Origin: CAVROP01 sp050012175
Lineage (GTDB): Bacteria; Acidobacteriota; Terriglobia; UBA7540
Assembly: GCA_050012175.1 (NCBI GenBank)
Contig: JBEKHR010000010.1
Span: forward strand, 83,857-147,856
Direction of reading: 5' to 3'
Length of the DNA stretch: 64,000 bases
Under the pieces are notes generated by a model. That model was not told the DNA's origin. It searched no databases and saw nothing but the letters and a program-made list of their open reading frames with translations. The position numbers and the translations under genes are program-made. Numbering within the stretch: position 1 is the first letter of the stretch; each line of letters begins with the position of its first letter. This document shows, in pieces, positions 34,972-43,708 of this stretch.

Positions 34972-37677
34972 TTACGCGGTTGTGTACGTGGCAGCCGCCT
35001 GCTTCTTCACTGCCGCTTGGGCTGCCGCCAGACGCGCAATGGGTACCCGGTAAGGCGAACAGCTAACGTAATTCAGCCCCGCCTCGGCACAAATCTCAAT
35101 CGAAGCCGGGTCGCCACCGTGCTCGCCGCAAATACCGACCTTCAGGTTATCGCGCGTTCCCCGCCCTTCTACGGTCGCGAGCTTCAGCAGCCTGCCCACG
35201 CGCTTCGGGTCGAGCACCGCAAACGGATCCGCGGGCCAGATCTTCTGCTTGACGTAAGCATTGATAATCTTGCCGCAGTCATCACGAGAGAGCCCGAAAG
35301 TCGTCTGGGTGAGGTCGTTGGTCCCGAAGCTGAAGAACTCCGCCTGCTGGGCAATCTCGCCGGCGGAGAGCGCTGCGGCGGGCAGCTCGATCATGGTTCC
35401 GACGAGGTATTCCACCTTGACGCCCTTCTTGGCGAATACTTCGCCCGCCACGCGGTCCACGATTTCCTTCTGGAGCTCGAGTTCCCTAACATCTCCAACC
35501 AGAGGAATCATCACTTCGGGTTTTGCCTCGATTCCCTTCTTCTTGCAATCGCAGGCGGCTTCGAAGATGGCCCGCGCCTGCATTTCACTAATCTCAGGGT
35601 ACATGATTCCCAGCCTGCAGCCGCGCAAACCGAGCATGGGATTGAATTCATGTAATCCTTCAACTACTTCCAGCAACTTCCTGAGCTGGCTAAGCTTGCC
35701 ACCCCTTTTACCCTTCGCCTCCAAGGTCGCAATCTCCACCATCAGTTCTTCGCGCTTGGGAAGGAATTCGTGCAGGGGAGGATCGAGGGTACGGATGGTG
35801 ACGGGCAGACCCGCCATGGCCTGGAACAACCCGTGGAAGTCCTTGCGCTGCATGGGAAGCAGCTTGGCCAATGCGGCGCGGCGCTCTTTTGCATAAGCGG
35901 CAGCTTCCTTGGGATCCTGGGTCTCCTTGCACGCCATAATCATCCGCTGCACATGAGGCAGCCGCTCCTTGGCGAAGAACATATGCTCCGTACGGCAGAG
36001 CCCTATGCCCTCGGCGCCAAAGCGGACTGCGGCCAGAGCGTCACGTGGGATGTCAGCGTTGGCGCGCACGCCGAGTTGCCGCTCCTCGTCGGCCCACTTC
36101 ATGAACTCGGCAAAAACCCCACTGCGCGGATCGGGTTCGACCAGATCGCACTTGCCCTCAATGACCCGCCCCGTCGATCCGTCCAGGGAAATCCAGTCAC
36201 CTTCCTTGAGTACGGTGGTTCCGATCTTGAGCAGCTTGTTCTTTTCGTCCACTTCCGCTCCGCCGCAACCTGCAACGCAGGGCTTGCCCATGCCGCGCGT
36301 TACCACGGCGGCGTGAGACGTCATCCCGCCACGAGAAGTGAGAATACCAACCGCCACTTCCATGCCGTGGATGTCGTCCGGGACAGTCTCGCCGCGCACC
36401 AGGATGACCGGCTGGGTCTTCCCTTTCACCACCGCATCGTCTGCGGTGAACACCACGTGCCCAACTGCCGCGCCCGGGGATGCCGGCAACCCCGTAACCA
36501 GGACATTCAACGGCTTTGATTCGTCGAGGACGGGGTGAAGCAACTGATTGAGTTGCTCGGGCTCCACACGCAGCAGCGCCTCTTTCGAGGTCAGCAGGCC
36601 TTCGTGCTCCATCTCCACCGCAATTCTCACCGCTGCGGGACCCGTGCGCTTTCCGTTGCGGGTCTGAAGCATGTAAAGTTTTCCGTCCTGGATAGTGAAC
36701 TCGAAGTCTTGAACATCTTTGTAGTGCTGCTCGAGCCGGGTAGTGAATTCGCGGAGTTGGTTGTAAACCTTCGGCATGATCTTCTCGAGTTCCTTGATGG
36801 GCACAGGAGTCCGCACCCCTGCCACGACATCTTCACCCTGGGCGTTCATCAAGAACTCGCCATAGAACTCCTTGGCTCCCGTGGCTGGGTCACGAGTGAA
36901 CCCCACGCCGGTTCCCGAGGTGTCGCCCAGGTTGCCGAAAACCATGGTCTGGACGTTCACGGCAGTCCCCAGGTCGTCAGAAATCTTGTTCAGGCGACGG
37001 TAGGTCTGGGCGCGCGGGTTGTACCAGGAGCGGAACACAGCCTCGATGGCCATGTTGAGCTGCACTTGGGGGTCCTGCGGGAAGTCCTTGCCAGCTTCCT
37101 TGCGAACCACCTGCTTGTATTCCGCAATCACCTGCTTCAGGTCTTCAGCGGTAAGCTGGGTGTCGAGCTTCACTTTCTTCTTCTTCTTTTGGCCGTCGAA
37201 GACGTGCTCGAACTTTTGCTTGGGGATTTCCATTACCACGTTGCCAAACATCTGGATGAATCGCCGGTAGCTGTCGTAGGCAAAACGAGGGTTGTGGGTC
37301 TTGCGGGCGAACACCTCCACAACCTTATCGTTCATGCCAAGGTTCAGGACGGTGTCCATCATCCCGGGCATGGAAAACTTGGCGCCCGAGCGCACCGAAA
37401 CCAGCAGGGGGTTCTCTTTGTCGCCCAGCTTCTGGCCCAGCAAGCTCTCGAGTCTCGCCAGGGCTTCGTCTTTCTGCTGCAGGATGAAATCGGGCGTCTT
37501 GTTTTGGTTTTGGAAGTTCAGGCGACAGGCAGAGGTGGCAATAGTGAATCCCGGAGGCACGGGCAAACCCGCGTTAGTCATTTCCGCCAGGCCGGCGCCT
37601 TTGCCTCCCAGGGCATCTTTCATAGCCCCATTGCCATCCGCTTTGCCGCCTCCAAAGAAATAAACGTACTTCTCCAT
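34972..37677 (-). CDS. ppdK: Pyruvate, phosphate dikinase
   Basis: About 901 residues. PPDK interconverts pyruvate + ATP + phosphate with PEP + AMP + PPi. The N-terminal nucleotide domain has GGKGAGLAEM and the RSGAKFSMPGMMDT loop. The phospho-His domain has GGMTSHAAVVTRGMGKPCVAG (His near 455), and the C-terminal PEP/pyruvate barrel has FGTNDLTQ and the catalytic Cys in YVSCSPYRVP. ATG at 37677 is preferred to 37710 because GGGAG precedes it by about 7 nt. The presence of a PPi-type PFK in the same window suggests PPi-linked glycolysis. Confidence 0.95.
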   Translation of the reverse strand: MEKYVYFFGGGKADGNGAMKDALGGKGAGLAEMTNAGLPVPPGFTIATSACRLNFQNQNKTPDFILQQKDEALARLESLLGQKLGDKENPLLVSVRSGAKFSMPGMMDTVLNLGMNDKVVEVFARKTHNPRFAYDSYRRFIQMFGNVVMEIPKQKFEHVFDGQKKKKKVKLDTQLTAEDLKQVIAEYKQVVRKEAGKDFPQDPQVQLNMAIEAVFRSWYNPRAQTYRRLNKISDDLGTAVNVQTMVFGNLGDTSGTGVGFTRDPATGAKEFYGEFLMNAQGEDVVAGVRTPVPIKELEKIMPKVYNQLREFTTRLEQHYKDVQDFEFTIQDGKLYMLQTRNGKRTGPAAVRIAVEMEHEGLLTSKEALLRVEPEQLNQLLHPVLDESKPLNVLVTGLPASPGAAVGHVVFTADDAVVKGKTQPVILVRGETVPDDIHGMEVAVGILTSRGGMTSHAAVVTRGMGKPCVAGCGGAEVDEKNKLLKIGTTVLKEGDWISLDGSTGRVIEGKCDLVEPDPRSGVFAEFMKWADEERQLGVRANADIPRDALAAVRFGAEGIGLCRTEHMFFAKERLPHVQRMIMACKETQDPKEAAAYAKERRAALAKLLPMQRKDFHGLFQAMAGLPVTIRTLDPPLHEFLPKREELMVEIATLEAKGKRGGKLSQLRKLLEVVEGLHEFNPMLGLRGCRLGIMYPEISEMQARAIFEAACDCKKKGIEAKPEVMIPLVGDVRELELQKEIVDRVAGEVFAKKGVKVEYLVGTMIELPAAALSAGEIAQQAEFFSFGTNDLTQTTFGLSRDDCGKIINAYVKQKIWPADPFAVLDPKRVGRLLKLATVEGRGTRDNLKVGICGEHGGDPASIEICAEAGLNYVSCSPYRVPIARLAAAQAAVKKQAAATYTTA

Positions 37678-37906
37678 GATTGCTCCCTTCGAGTTCAGTT
37701 GAAAGTTCAAGGATGAAAGTTCAAAATTCTTTTGCTGTCCGTGGTCCGTCCGCCGCGGCCAGTCAGCAGGTACCGATTCGCGCTGGAAGATTCAGTGCCG
37801 CTCCTCGACCGCATCCTGCTGTCTGTGACTGGCACGCAAAGAACCGAAGATTCTGCCGCAACTGCGGCGTTTTTGCAATGGACAAAAAGCATCGGAGGAG
37901 GTTCAA

Positions 37907-38125
37907 CTACCGGAAGCTATCAACATCGAGGCCACTTCCTTCGATGGTGCTCTTGAGGGTTCCCCTCGGGATCAGTTTGTTGCCGTGCACGGCGACGATC
38001 ACTTGGCGGCCATTGCCATGACGTCATTTCTGATGACTGCCCTTTTGACCGGTTAGGACGAATCCATTTCGCTTCAATACGCGCGTAACATCCCTCGCAC
38101 TCAGGGCGGGAAAGCGAGGGCTCAC
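37907..38125 (-). pseudogene. hicA: HicA toxin gene broken by an in-frame stop
   Basis: From GTG at 38125 (overlapping the hicB stop as GTGA) the minus strand reads ARDVTRVLKRNGFVLTGQ, then KGSHQK, a TGA stop at 38024-38026, then RHGNGRQVIVAVHGNKLIPR, GTLKS and a natural stop at 37907-37909. The KGSH...R-V-GNK pattern is HicA. Apart from the stop at codon 34 the frame is intact over 72 codons, so the toxin was lost recently or the base is a sequencing error. Confidence 0.85.
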
Positions 38126-38325
38126 GGGAGCGACACTTCTAGCAGTTTCGCGCCCGCGGCAGGTTTGATTTCGGAAGGCTCAAACCACAGTTCCAGGGCT
38201 TCCTTGGCGTTGCGCACTGCTTCTTCCTCCGTATCGCCCGCGGAAGCACAACCTGGCAGTTCGGGAAACACTGCCGACCAGCGCTTAGTCCCGGGGTCGA
38301 ATTCGACAAGCAATCGCAGCTTCAT
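38122..38325 (-). CDS. hicB: HicB-family antitoxin
   Basis: A 67-residue partial-RNase-H-fold protein. The pattern VEFDPGTKRWSAVFPELPGC followed by AGDTEEEAVRNAKEALELW is typical HicB. It lacks a C-terminal DNA-binding domain, as in short HicB forms. It overlaps by 4 bp the start of the broken hicA, so the antitoxin is kept while the toxin is disrupted. Confidence 0.87.
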   Translation of the reverse strand: MKLRLLVEFDPGTKRWSAVFPELPGCASAGDTEEEAVRNAKEALELWFEPSEIKPAAGAKLLEVSLP

Positions 38326-38417
38326 AGCTTATCCTTACATCCCACTAAACACCTTGTCACAAATCGCCTCCTGCGTACAAGCGAATCGTTCACGGGCTGC
38401 CGGAGCGTTTTTTCCCA

Positions 38418-38433
38418 TGTCGACGCGTCGACA
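38418..38433. repeat. Palindrome TGTCGACGCGTCGACA, copy 2
   Basis: A perfect 16-bp palindrome between hicB and the 29-bp inverted-repeat element. Confidence 0.75.
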
Positions 38434-38451
38434 TTTGCGGGCGCAGCCCGC

Positions 38452-38623
38452 TTTGGAGTGCGGCAGCTTGCTGCCGCTTTGCCGCCAGCCAGCTTGCTGG
38501 CTGCAAATTGCGTTCTCGCTTGAAAGTCCCGCGAGCTTGCTGGCTGCAAATTGTGTTTTCGCTTGAAACTCCCGCGAGCAAGCTCGCGGGCAGGAAAGCG
38601 GCAGCAAGCTGCCGCACTCCAAA
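38452..38623. repeat. Palindromic element with 29-bp terminal inverted repeats
   Basis: Perfect 29-bp inverted repeats at 38452-38480 and 38595-38623 (outer word TTTGGAGTGCGG, inner palindrome GGCAGCTTGCTGCC) enclose two tandem 43-bp units at 38491-38533 and 38534-38576 (AGCTTGCTGGCTGCAAATTG...). It resembles a non-coding MITE or REP-type element. It lies between hicB and glyS. Confidence 0.8.
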
Positions 38624-38633
38624 ACACCTCGCA

Positions 38634-40964
38634 TCAGCCTTTCACTTCGTTTCTTCCCGATGTCGACGCGTCGACAATGGGCGTGCCAGGAACAATTTCG
38701 GACAGCCGAACGAACTTGGACAAGATCCGCTGGTCCAGGAGCACGAGCAATAACAAACGGTTCCGGCGCACGGCGGCGTCATCCGTCATCACCAGCACCT
38801 TGTCGAAAAAGTGATCGACAAACGGCCGAAAAGTGGCTACGTAAGCAAATACCTTTTCGTAATCATAACCCCCGCCGGACCAAAACCGACCGCCTACCTC
38901 CAGCGTCTTACAACCCTCTAGGTATTTGTGCCAGAGTTGCTCTTCAGGACCAGGCTCCAGAAGGCTCTCGTCAAGGGAGGCCCCCTGCAGTTTTCCCTCC
39001 GTTGCCGATTTCGTCAGAATGTTCCCTACACGCTTCGCCGCCTGTGCCATGGCGACGAAGTCTTCAGTGTCGCGGAATTGCTCCAAAATTCGCACACGGT
39101 GCAGGGCCTCCGCGGGCACGTTGAAAGCGTCCAGTTCGTGATCAGGATCAGCCAGCACGGCCCTGACTGTGTCGTATCGGAACTTCCGCCCGAGGTAGTA
39201 CGCCAATCGCTCGATGAAGAAACCGCAAAGCTCCATGACTGGGGGCTTCGATTGGTTGAACAAGTCAGATGTGAAAGCAACTAAGTTGCTAAATGTGATT
39301 GGTGGCATTACTTCAAGCAATACTTTAATTATTCCATTGCCGTGGCGCCGGAGGCCAAACGGGTCCCTTGACCCGGAGGGCTTCAGGCCGGCCGCAAATC
39401 CCGCAACCACACTGTCCAGTTTGTCTGCGAAAGAGACGATTGCACCTACGAGGGAGCGCGGACAGCGGTCCTCAAGACTCTTGGGTAGGTAGTGGTCATA
39501 AATCGCGTTGGCGACTTCCAGGAATTGCGCTCCGTATAACCCACCGACGACCCCTTGGAGCTCCGGGAATTCGTGAACCATTTGAGTGGTTAGATCACAC
39601 TTGCATAACTCCACCGCCCGAAGCACCGCATCACCCTCTTGCCTCGAAAGTGCCTGCTGCACTGCGGGCTCTCGACAAACCTTCTCAGCGAGCGCCCGCA
39701 TGCGCCGGACCTTGTCGCCATAGCTGCCGTAGCTACCGAGTTCGGCTTGGTAGGTGACCTTCTCGAGCAGCGGCAGCCGATCGCGCAGGGGAATGCGCTG
39801 GTCGGCGTTCCAGAAGAACTCCGCATCGCGAAAGCGCGCCGTCAACACGCGCTCATGCCCTTGGCGGATCAAACCCTTCTCATCCGAGTCCATGTTGAGC
39901 ACGGCGACAAAGTGCGGTTGCAGGTTCCCCTGCTGGTCCTCCACGGCGAAGTACTTCTGGTGGTCGCGCATCACGGTGGTGAGGATTTCGCGCGGCAGGT
40001 GAAGAAAGCGTTCGTCGAAGCTCCCGAGCATGGGCCGCGGCCACTCGGTGGAGTTGACGATCCAATCCACCAACCACTCATCCTGCACGAGCTTGAGCGA
40101 GGCGTTTTCAACCAGTGCCCGAGCTTCTTGAATGACACGTTCCAGCCTGCGCGCAGAGTCAATTTCTACATGCGCTTGCGCCAATTTCTTTGTGTAATCC
40201 TTGAAGCCCGTCACGCGCTGCGGCTTGCGGCTTTTGGCCCGATGCCCGAAGGTGGAATCCCCCGACTTCACACCCAGGATTTCGAAGTCGACCGTCTCCG
40301 CCTGCTTCCCTTCTCCGAGGACTGCCAGAACCCAGCGAATGGGCCGCACGAAGCGCGGGTCGGACTTCTCCATCCAGTACATGCTCTTGGGAAAGCTCAA
40401 CCCGAGGATTGTTGCGGGCAAGATTTCCGGCAGGATCGCTTGGGCAGAACGTCCCTGGGTGGTTTTCCGCAGCGCCAGATACTCCCCTTTTGGGGTGGTG
40501 GTGCGAGTCAAATCCTCCAGGCGGGCGGAGTTCTTCTGGGCGAAGCTCTCTGCTGCCCGGGTGTATTTCCCTTCCGCGCCGACAGCCACCTTGACGGGCG
40601 GTCCGAGGATCTCCTCAACCTTGTCCGGCTGCCGACCTAACAAGGCGGGGACATGGATGACGAGGCGACGCGGCGTGGAGTACGTCCTTACGGGCGATTC
40701 ACGAATTGCGCCTACACCTGCTTCAAAGGGTGCAACATCATGGGGTAGCAACCGGGCCTCGCGCAGCGCCGCCCGGACGCGCTCGCCTAGGCCTTTCTCA
40801 GCATCGTGCAGGAAGCGCGCAGGGATTTCCTCGCAGCCCACTTCGAGCAGCAAGGGCAGGGTGATTGACGATTGACGATTGGCGATTGACAATTGGCTCG
40901 CCTCAACAGCCTGATTTCCAGTTTCGATTTTCGAGTTTCGATTTTCGACTTCCGAGGCTGTCAT
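38634..40964 (-). CDS. glyS: Glycyl-tRNA synthetase beta subunit
   Basis: A 776-residue GlyS. The canonical start region LLEVGCEEIPARF begins only about residue 39. The preceding residues (ENRNSKIETGNQ, QLSIANRQSSI) come from ATTGACGATTGGCGATTG-type spacer repeats. The C-terminus after EIVPGTPIVD (normal ends are near LSKL or EIV) also runs through a TGTCGACGCGTCGACA palindrome. The body has the expected domains, including FADKLDSVVAGFAAGLKPSGSRDPFGLRR. It overlaps glyQ by 4 bp (ATGA), so the two are cotranscribed and coupled. It works with GlyQ as alpha2beta2. Confidence 0.93.
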   Translation of the reverse strand: MTASEVENRNSKIETGNQAVEASQLSIANRQSSITLPLLLEVGCEEIPARFLHDAEKGLGERVRAALREARLLPHDVAPFEAGVGAIRESPVRTYSTPRRLVIHVPALLGRQPDKVEEILGPPVKVAVGAEGKYTRAAESFAQKNSARLEDLTRTTTPKGEYLALRKTTQGRSAQAILPEILPATILGLSFPKSMYWMEKSDPRFVRPIRWVLAVLGEGKQAETVDFEILGVKSGDSTFGHRAKSRKPQRVTGFKDYTKKLAQAHVEIDSARRLERVIQEARALVENASLKLVQDEWLVDWIVNSTEWPRPMLGSFDERFLHLPREILTTVMRDHQKYFAVEDQQGNLQPHFVAVLNMDSDEKGLIRQGHERVLTARFRDAEFFWNADQRIPLRDRLPLLEKVTYQAELGSYGSYGDKVRRMRALAEKVCREPAVQQALSRQEGDAVLRAVELCKCDLTTQMVHEFPELQGVVGGLYGAQFLEVANAIYDHYLPKSLEDRCPRSLVGAIVSFADKLDSVVAGFAAGLKPSGSRDPFGLRRHGNGIIKVLLEVMPPITFSNLVAFTSDLFNQSKPPVMELCGFFIERLAYYLGRKFRYDTVRAVLADPDHELDAFNVPAEALHRVRILEQFRDTEDFVAMAQAAKRVGNILTKSATEGKLQGASLDESLLEPGPEEQLWHKYLEGCKTLEVGGRFWSGGGYDYEKVFAYVATFRPFVDHFFDKVLVMTDDAAVRRNRLLLLVLLDQRILSKFVRLSEIVPGTPIVDASTSGRNEVKG
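38661..38676. repeat. Palindrome TGTCGACGCGTCGACA, copy 3, inside glyS 3' end
   Basis: Identical to copy 2 but located within the last codons of glyS, where it encodes VDAST. Confidence 0.75.
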
Positions 40965-41947
40965 GCCGCCACCTCGTCTTGCCGGTCGAGGTGAATGGCG
41001 GCGACTTCGCAGGCCAGCTTGCGGACGCGCGCGATCAGCGCTACGCGCTCTGTCACGCTAATAGCGCCGCGCGCATCGAGGATGTTGAACAGGTGCGAGC
41101 ACTTCAGCGCGAGGTCATAGACCTTCCGCAGGGGAAAGCGGGCCCTAATTAAAGTAATTCTTGAAATATACTCTCCAGCGACCTGATCTGCCGCATCTTC
41201 GCTTGCACGCAGCTCCCTCGGATACTCGCTCAGCAGCCGCGTGGCTTCCGCCTCGTACAAGTCCAAGAGCTCGCGGCAGACCTCCGGGTCGGCGGCCTCG
41301 AAGTCGTAGACGGAGAACTCCGACTCTTCTGTCCGCCGCATGTCGCCGTAGGTCACCGTTTCGTTCCAGTGCACCTGGTAAACGTCCTCGACGTTCTGGA
41401 GGAAAGCAGCGACGCGCTCCAATCCGTAAGTCAACTCGACGCTGATGGGCTCGAGGTCCACGCCGCCGGATTGCTGTAAGTAGGTGAACTGGGTGATCTC
41501 GAGGCCATCCAGCATGACCTGCCAGCCGATGCCCCAGGCGCCCAGGGTGGGTGCTTCCCAGTTGTCTTCCTCGAATCGGATGTCATGGTGCCGGATGTCG
41601 ATTCCCAGCGCCCCCAGGCTTTCGAGATACATGTCTTGGATGTTCGCGGGCGGCGGCTTCAGGATGACCTGCATCTGCGTGTGCTTGAGCAGGCGGTTGG
41701 GATTTTCGCCATAGCGGCCATCGGCGGGGCGCCGCGCGGGCTGCACGTAAGCCACACGCCAGGGCTGTGGCCCCAGGACGCGGAAAAAGGTCTCGGGACA
41801 CATCGTGCCCGCCCCCACCTCCAGGTCGTAAGGCAATGCCACAACACAACCCTGTTGCGCCCAGAACTCACTGAGGCGCAGGAGCATCTTTTGAAAAGTC
41901 AGTTGCGAGGCGATTGGCCTTGCTGATCGTTTGCGTGCTTGTGGCAT
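40961..41947 (-). CDS. glyQ: Glycyl-tRNA synthetase alpha subunit
   Basis: A 328-residue class II catalytic subunit. It has the GlyQ signatures SEFWAQQGCVVALPYDLEVGAG, MCPETFFRVLG, GRYGENPNR and ELTYGLERVA. It activates glycine and charges tRNA-Gly together with GlyS, whose start overlaps its stop. The C-terminus is 25-30 residues longer than the E. coli protein. No T-box-like leader is visible upstream. Confidence 0.96.
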   Translation of the reverse strand: MPQARKRSARPIASQLTFQKMLLRLSEFWAQQGCVVALPYDLEVGAGTMCPETFFRVLGPQPWRVAYVQPARRPADGRYGENPNRLLKHTQMQVILKPPPANIQDMYLESLGALGIDIRHHDIRFEEDNWEAPTLGAWGIGWQVMLDGLEITQFTYLQQSGGVDLEPISVELTYGLERVAAFLQNVEDVYQVHWNETVTYGDMRRTEESEFSVYDFEAADPEVCRELLDLYEAEATRLLSEYPRELRASEDAADQVAGEYISRITLIRARFPLRKVYDLALKCSHLFNILDARGAISVTERVALIARVRKLACEVAAIHLDRQDEVAA

Positions 41948-41954
41948 AAATCGT

Positions 41955-42030
41955 GAAGCTATCAGCTATCAGCTATCAGCTATCAGCTTTCAGCTACCAG
42001 TTGTCAGTTCTCAGTTTTCAGATCAAGCTG
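41955..42030. repeat. Tandem AGCTATC repeat upstream of glyQ
   Basis: Heptamer-like units AGCTATC are repeated at least four times and pass into AGCTTTCAGCTACCAGTTG-type variants. Further down, GCTGAAAGCTGACGGCTGACC is a loose inverse copy. The units are too short and irregular for CRISPR; this is spacer repeat DNA. Confidence 0.65.
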
Positions 42031-42087
42031 TCCTGATCCTTTCTCGCGGTCTTGCTGAAAGCTGACGGCTGACCGCTGATGGCTTCT

Positions 42088-42834
42088 TCAGACCGCCTCC
42101 TCCATCATCGCACGCGTCACCAGTTTTCGTTCCGCGTGGGCTTCGATCAACTCCTCGAGGAATCTGCGGGCCTCGCGGCAGCCCGGCGGCGCCTTTTCCT
42201 CGCCGATCCACCGTTCCAGCGGCCTCTGGCAACCGGCGCGCATGGCGGCAATCACTTGGGAGGATATTGCTTGGCCGATCACGCCCGTTCGGCACGTCTC
42301 ACAGCTCAAACCCTCGGACCCAGGCCCGTAATACCCGCCTTCGTCGCCAAGCGCCCGGCCACAATTCTGGCAGCGCTCGAAATCCGGCAAAAAGCCTGCC
42401 AAGCGCAGCAGCCAGTAGTCGAAGTAGAGAAGCGGCCGGTTCACCTCCCCCGAATGCTTCAAGCTGCGAAGCACCGCCAGGAACAGCCGAAACAGGCGCT
42501 CGTTCACTTCCCTTTCCGGGATCATGCGTTCGGCCACTTCCGCGACGTACTGGGCTGCCAGTTGAATCCGATAGTCTTTCTGCATATCGAAGAAGGACTC
42601 AATCAGCTCGGCGGAATTCATCCTCAGCAGGTCGCGGTTTTCACGCTCGAAGATGAGCACCCGAACATGGCTCAGGGGCTCAAGCGCGGCCCCATAACGG
42701 CTCTTAGTCCGGCGGGCTCCCGTAGCCACCGCCCGCAGGCGCCCCATTTGACGTGTGAAAAGCGAAGCGATCTTGTCAGCTTCCGCTAACCGGTAGGTCC
42801 TTAGAACAATGGCTTCCGTCTCACGAAGAGGCAT
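42088..42834 (-). CDS. recO: DNA repair protein RecO
   Basis: About 248 residues. The N-terminal OB fold begins RETEAIVLRTYRLAEADKI and contains TGARRTKSRYGAALEP. A helical domain and a zinc finger follow (CQNCG at about 150, then CETC). RecO binds ssDNA and loads RecA with RecR in gap repair. The ATG at 42834 gives the normal family start. The longer frame from 42927 would include the palindrome at 42839, which lies 5 bp before the chosen start and leaves no ribosome site. Confidence 0.9.
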   Translation of the reverse strand: MPLRETEAIVLRTYRLAEADKIASLFTRQMGRLRAVATGARRTKSRYGAALEPLSHVRVLIFERENRDLLRMNSAELIESFFDMQKDYRIQLAAQYVAEVAERMIPEREVNERLFRLFLAVLRSLKHSGEVNRPLLYFDYWLLRLAGFLPDFERCQNCGRALGDEGGYYGPGSEGLSCETCRTGVIGQAISSQVIAAMRAGCQRPLERWIGEEKAPPGCREARRFLEELIEAHAERKLVTRAMMEEAV

Positions 42835-42838
42835 TTTA

Positions 42839-42854
42839 TGTCGACGCGCCGACA
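42839..42854. repeat. Palindrome TGTCGACGCGCCGACA, copy 4
   Basis: The same word as copy 1, immediately upstream of recO. Confidence 0.7.
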
Positions 42855-42940
42855 ATCCCATTGAAATTAGCATATCCGTGCGCGTGCGGGAAGCGAAAAG
42901 TGCGGAGAGCGCGCCCGGCAGACGCAAGAAAACGCAAGCC

Positions 42941-43040
42941 GGAAACTGGAAATCAGAAACTGGAAACTGGAAACTAGAAAATGGAAACTTGCAGCGCCAT
43001 TTTCCAGTTTCTAGTTTCCAATTTCCAGTTTCCAGGTTCT
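42941..43040. repeat. GAAACTG repeat array with an inverted partner
   Basis: GGAAACTGGAAA-type units on the left (42951-42990) are followed by TTTCCAGTTTCTAGTTTCC units on the right (43009-43035), giving a long imperfect hairpin. It lies in the 874-bp gene-poor region between recO and the glycosidase; the remainder (43041-43530) shows nothing recognisable. Confidence 0.65.
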
Positions 43041-43552
43041 CGTTTCACCCAATACCCCACAAATGGTCGACAGAACTTGGCTTTTTCCTTGACTCCTCGA
43101 CCCCTCGGGTGTGGCGGTCGCGCCTGGATTCTGTGGAAAACGGCGCGCGTTTTGTGGAAAATATATTATGTTAACTAGTCACCGCCAAGACAAAATATTA
43201 TCAGACGCGCCTGTGCAAAAGCGCGCTGCCACCGCCTCGCAGCCAAGGCAGAGGCGCAGGGTTGTCCGTGGTCCCGCCGCGGCGGGTCAGTGGTCACGCA
43301 GGGCTCTGTGTCGCTAGATAATTCATTGCCAGAGAAGCCATGGCCCGGTCTACACTCGGATGACCTGCCCGAACCCACGGAGTAGGCCACATGACACACC
43401 CGTGCAGGAGCTTTCGAGGCCACTCCACCTGTCGTGAGTTGCCCCGATGTTTAGGGCCGGCACTGCGCCTCTCGAACAAAGCTAACCAATAGCTTCAGGT
43501 ATGCCGAAAAAATGTAGAGTGTCTGCCCTTTGTTGCTCGAAGGAAGGCGCGT

Positions 43553-43657
43553 TTGCGGAAGAACAACGTCGCGGGCCTCGGATTGAATGCGACCGAAACG
43601 GTCCTAACTATTCGCCACTTCCCTGCCCCGGGAGAAAGCGGACGGGTGCTCTGTTGG
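43553..43657 (+). pseudogene. Truncated 5' end of a PfkB kinase gene
   Basis: The plus strand encodes GLGLNATETVLTIRHFPAPG followed by RVLCW, matching the start of the intact PfkB gene at 50313 (GLGLNATDTVLIVRDFPALG, RVLSS). Similarity includes the upstream TGCTCGAAGGA ribosome-site region (from 43533). After about 35 codons it runs out into unrelated DNA. This direct repeat lies on the far side of the glycosidase cluster. Confidence 0.85.
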
Positions 43658-43708
43658 GCTTTAGCGCACTGCGCTCCCACGCCTAACTGTGCGCTACGAC
43701 TCCCGCGC

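Noticed and set aside
36535..37716. Long open frame antisense to ppdK
   Set aside because: Shadow of a strongly conserved gene on the other strand.
38024..38026. UGA in hicA as a recoded Trp or selenocysteine codon
   Set aside because: HicA needs neither, no recoding element is visible, and neighbouring genes use TGA as stop.
41955..42030. Tandem AGCTATC repeats as a CRISPR array
   Set aside because: Units are 7 bp without spacers, and no cas gene is nearby.
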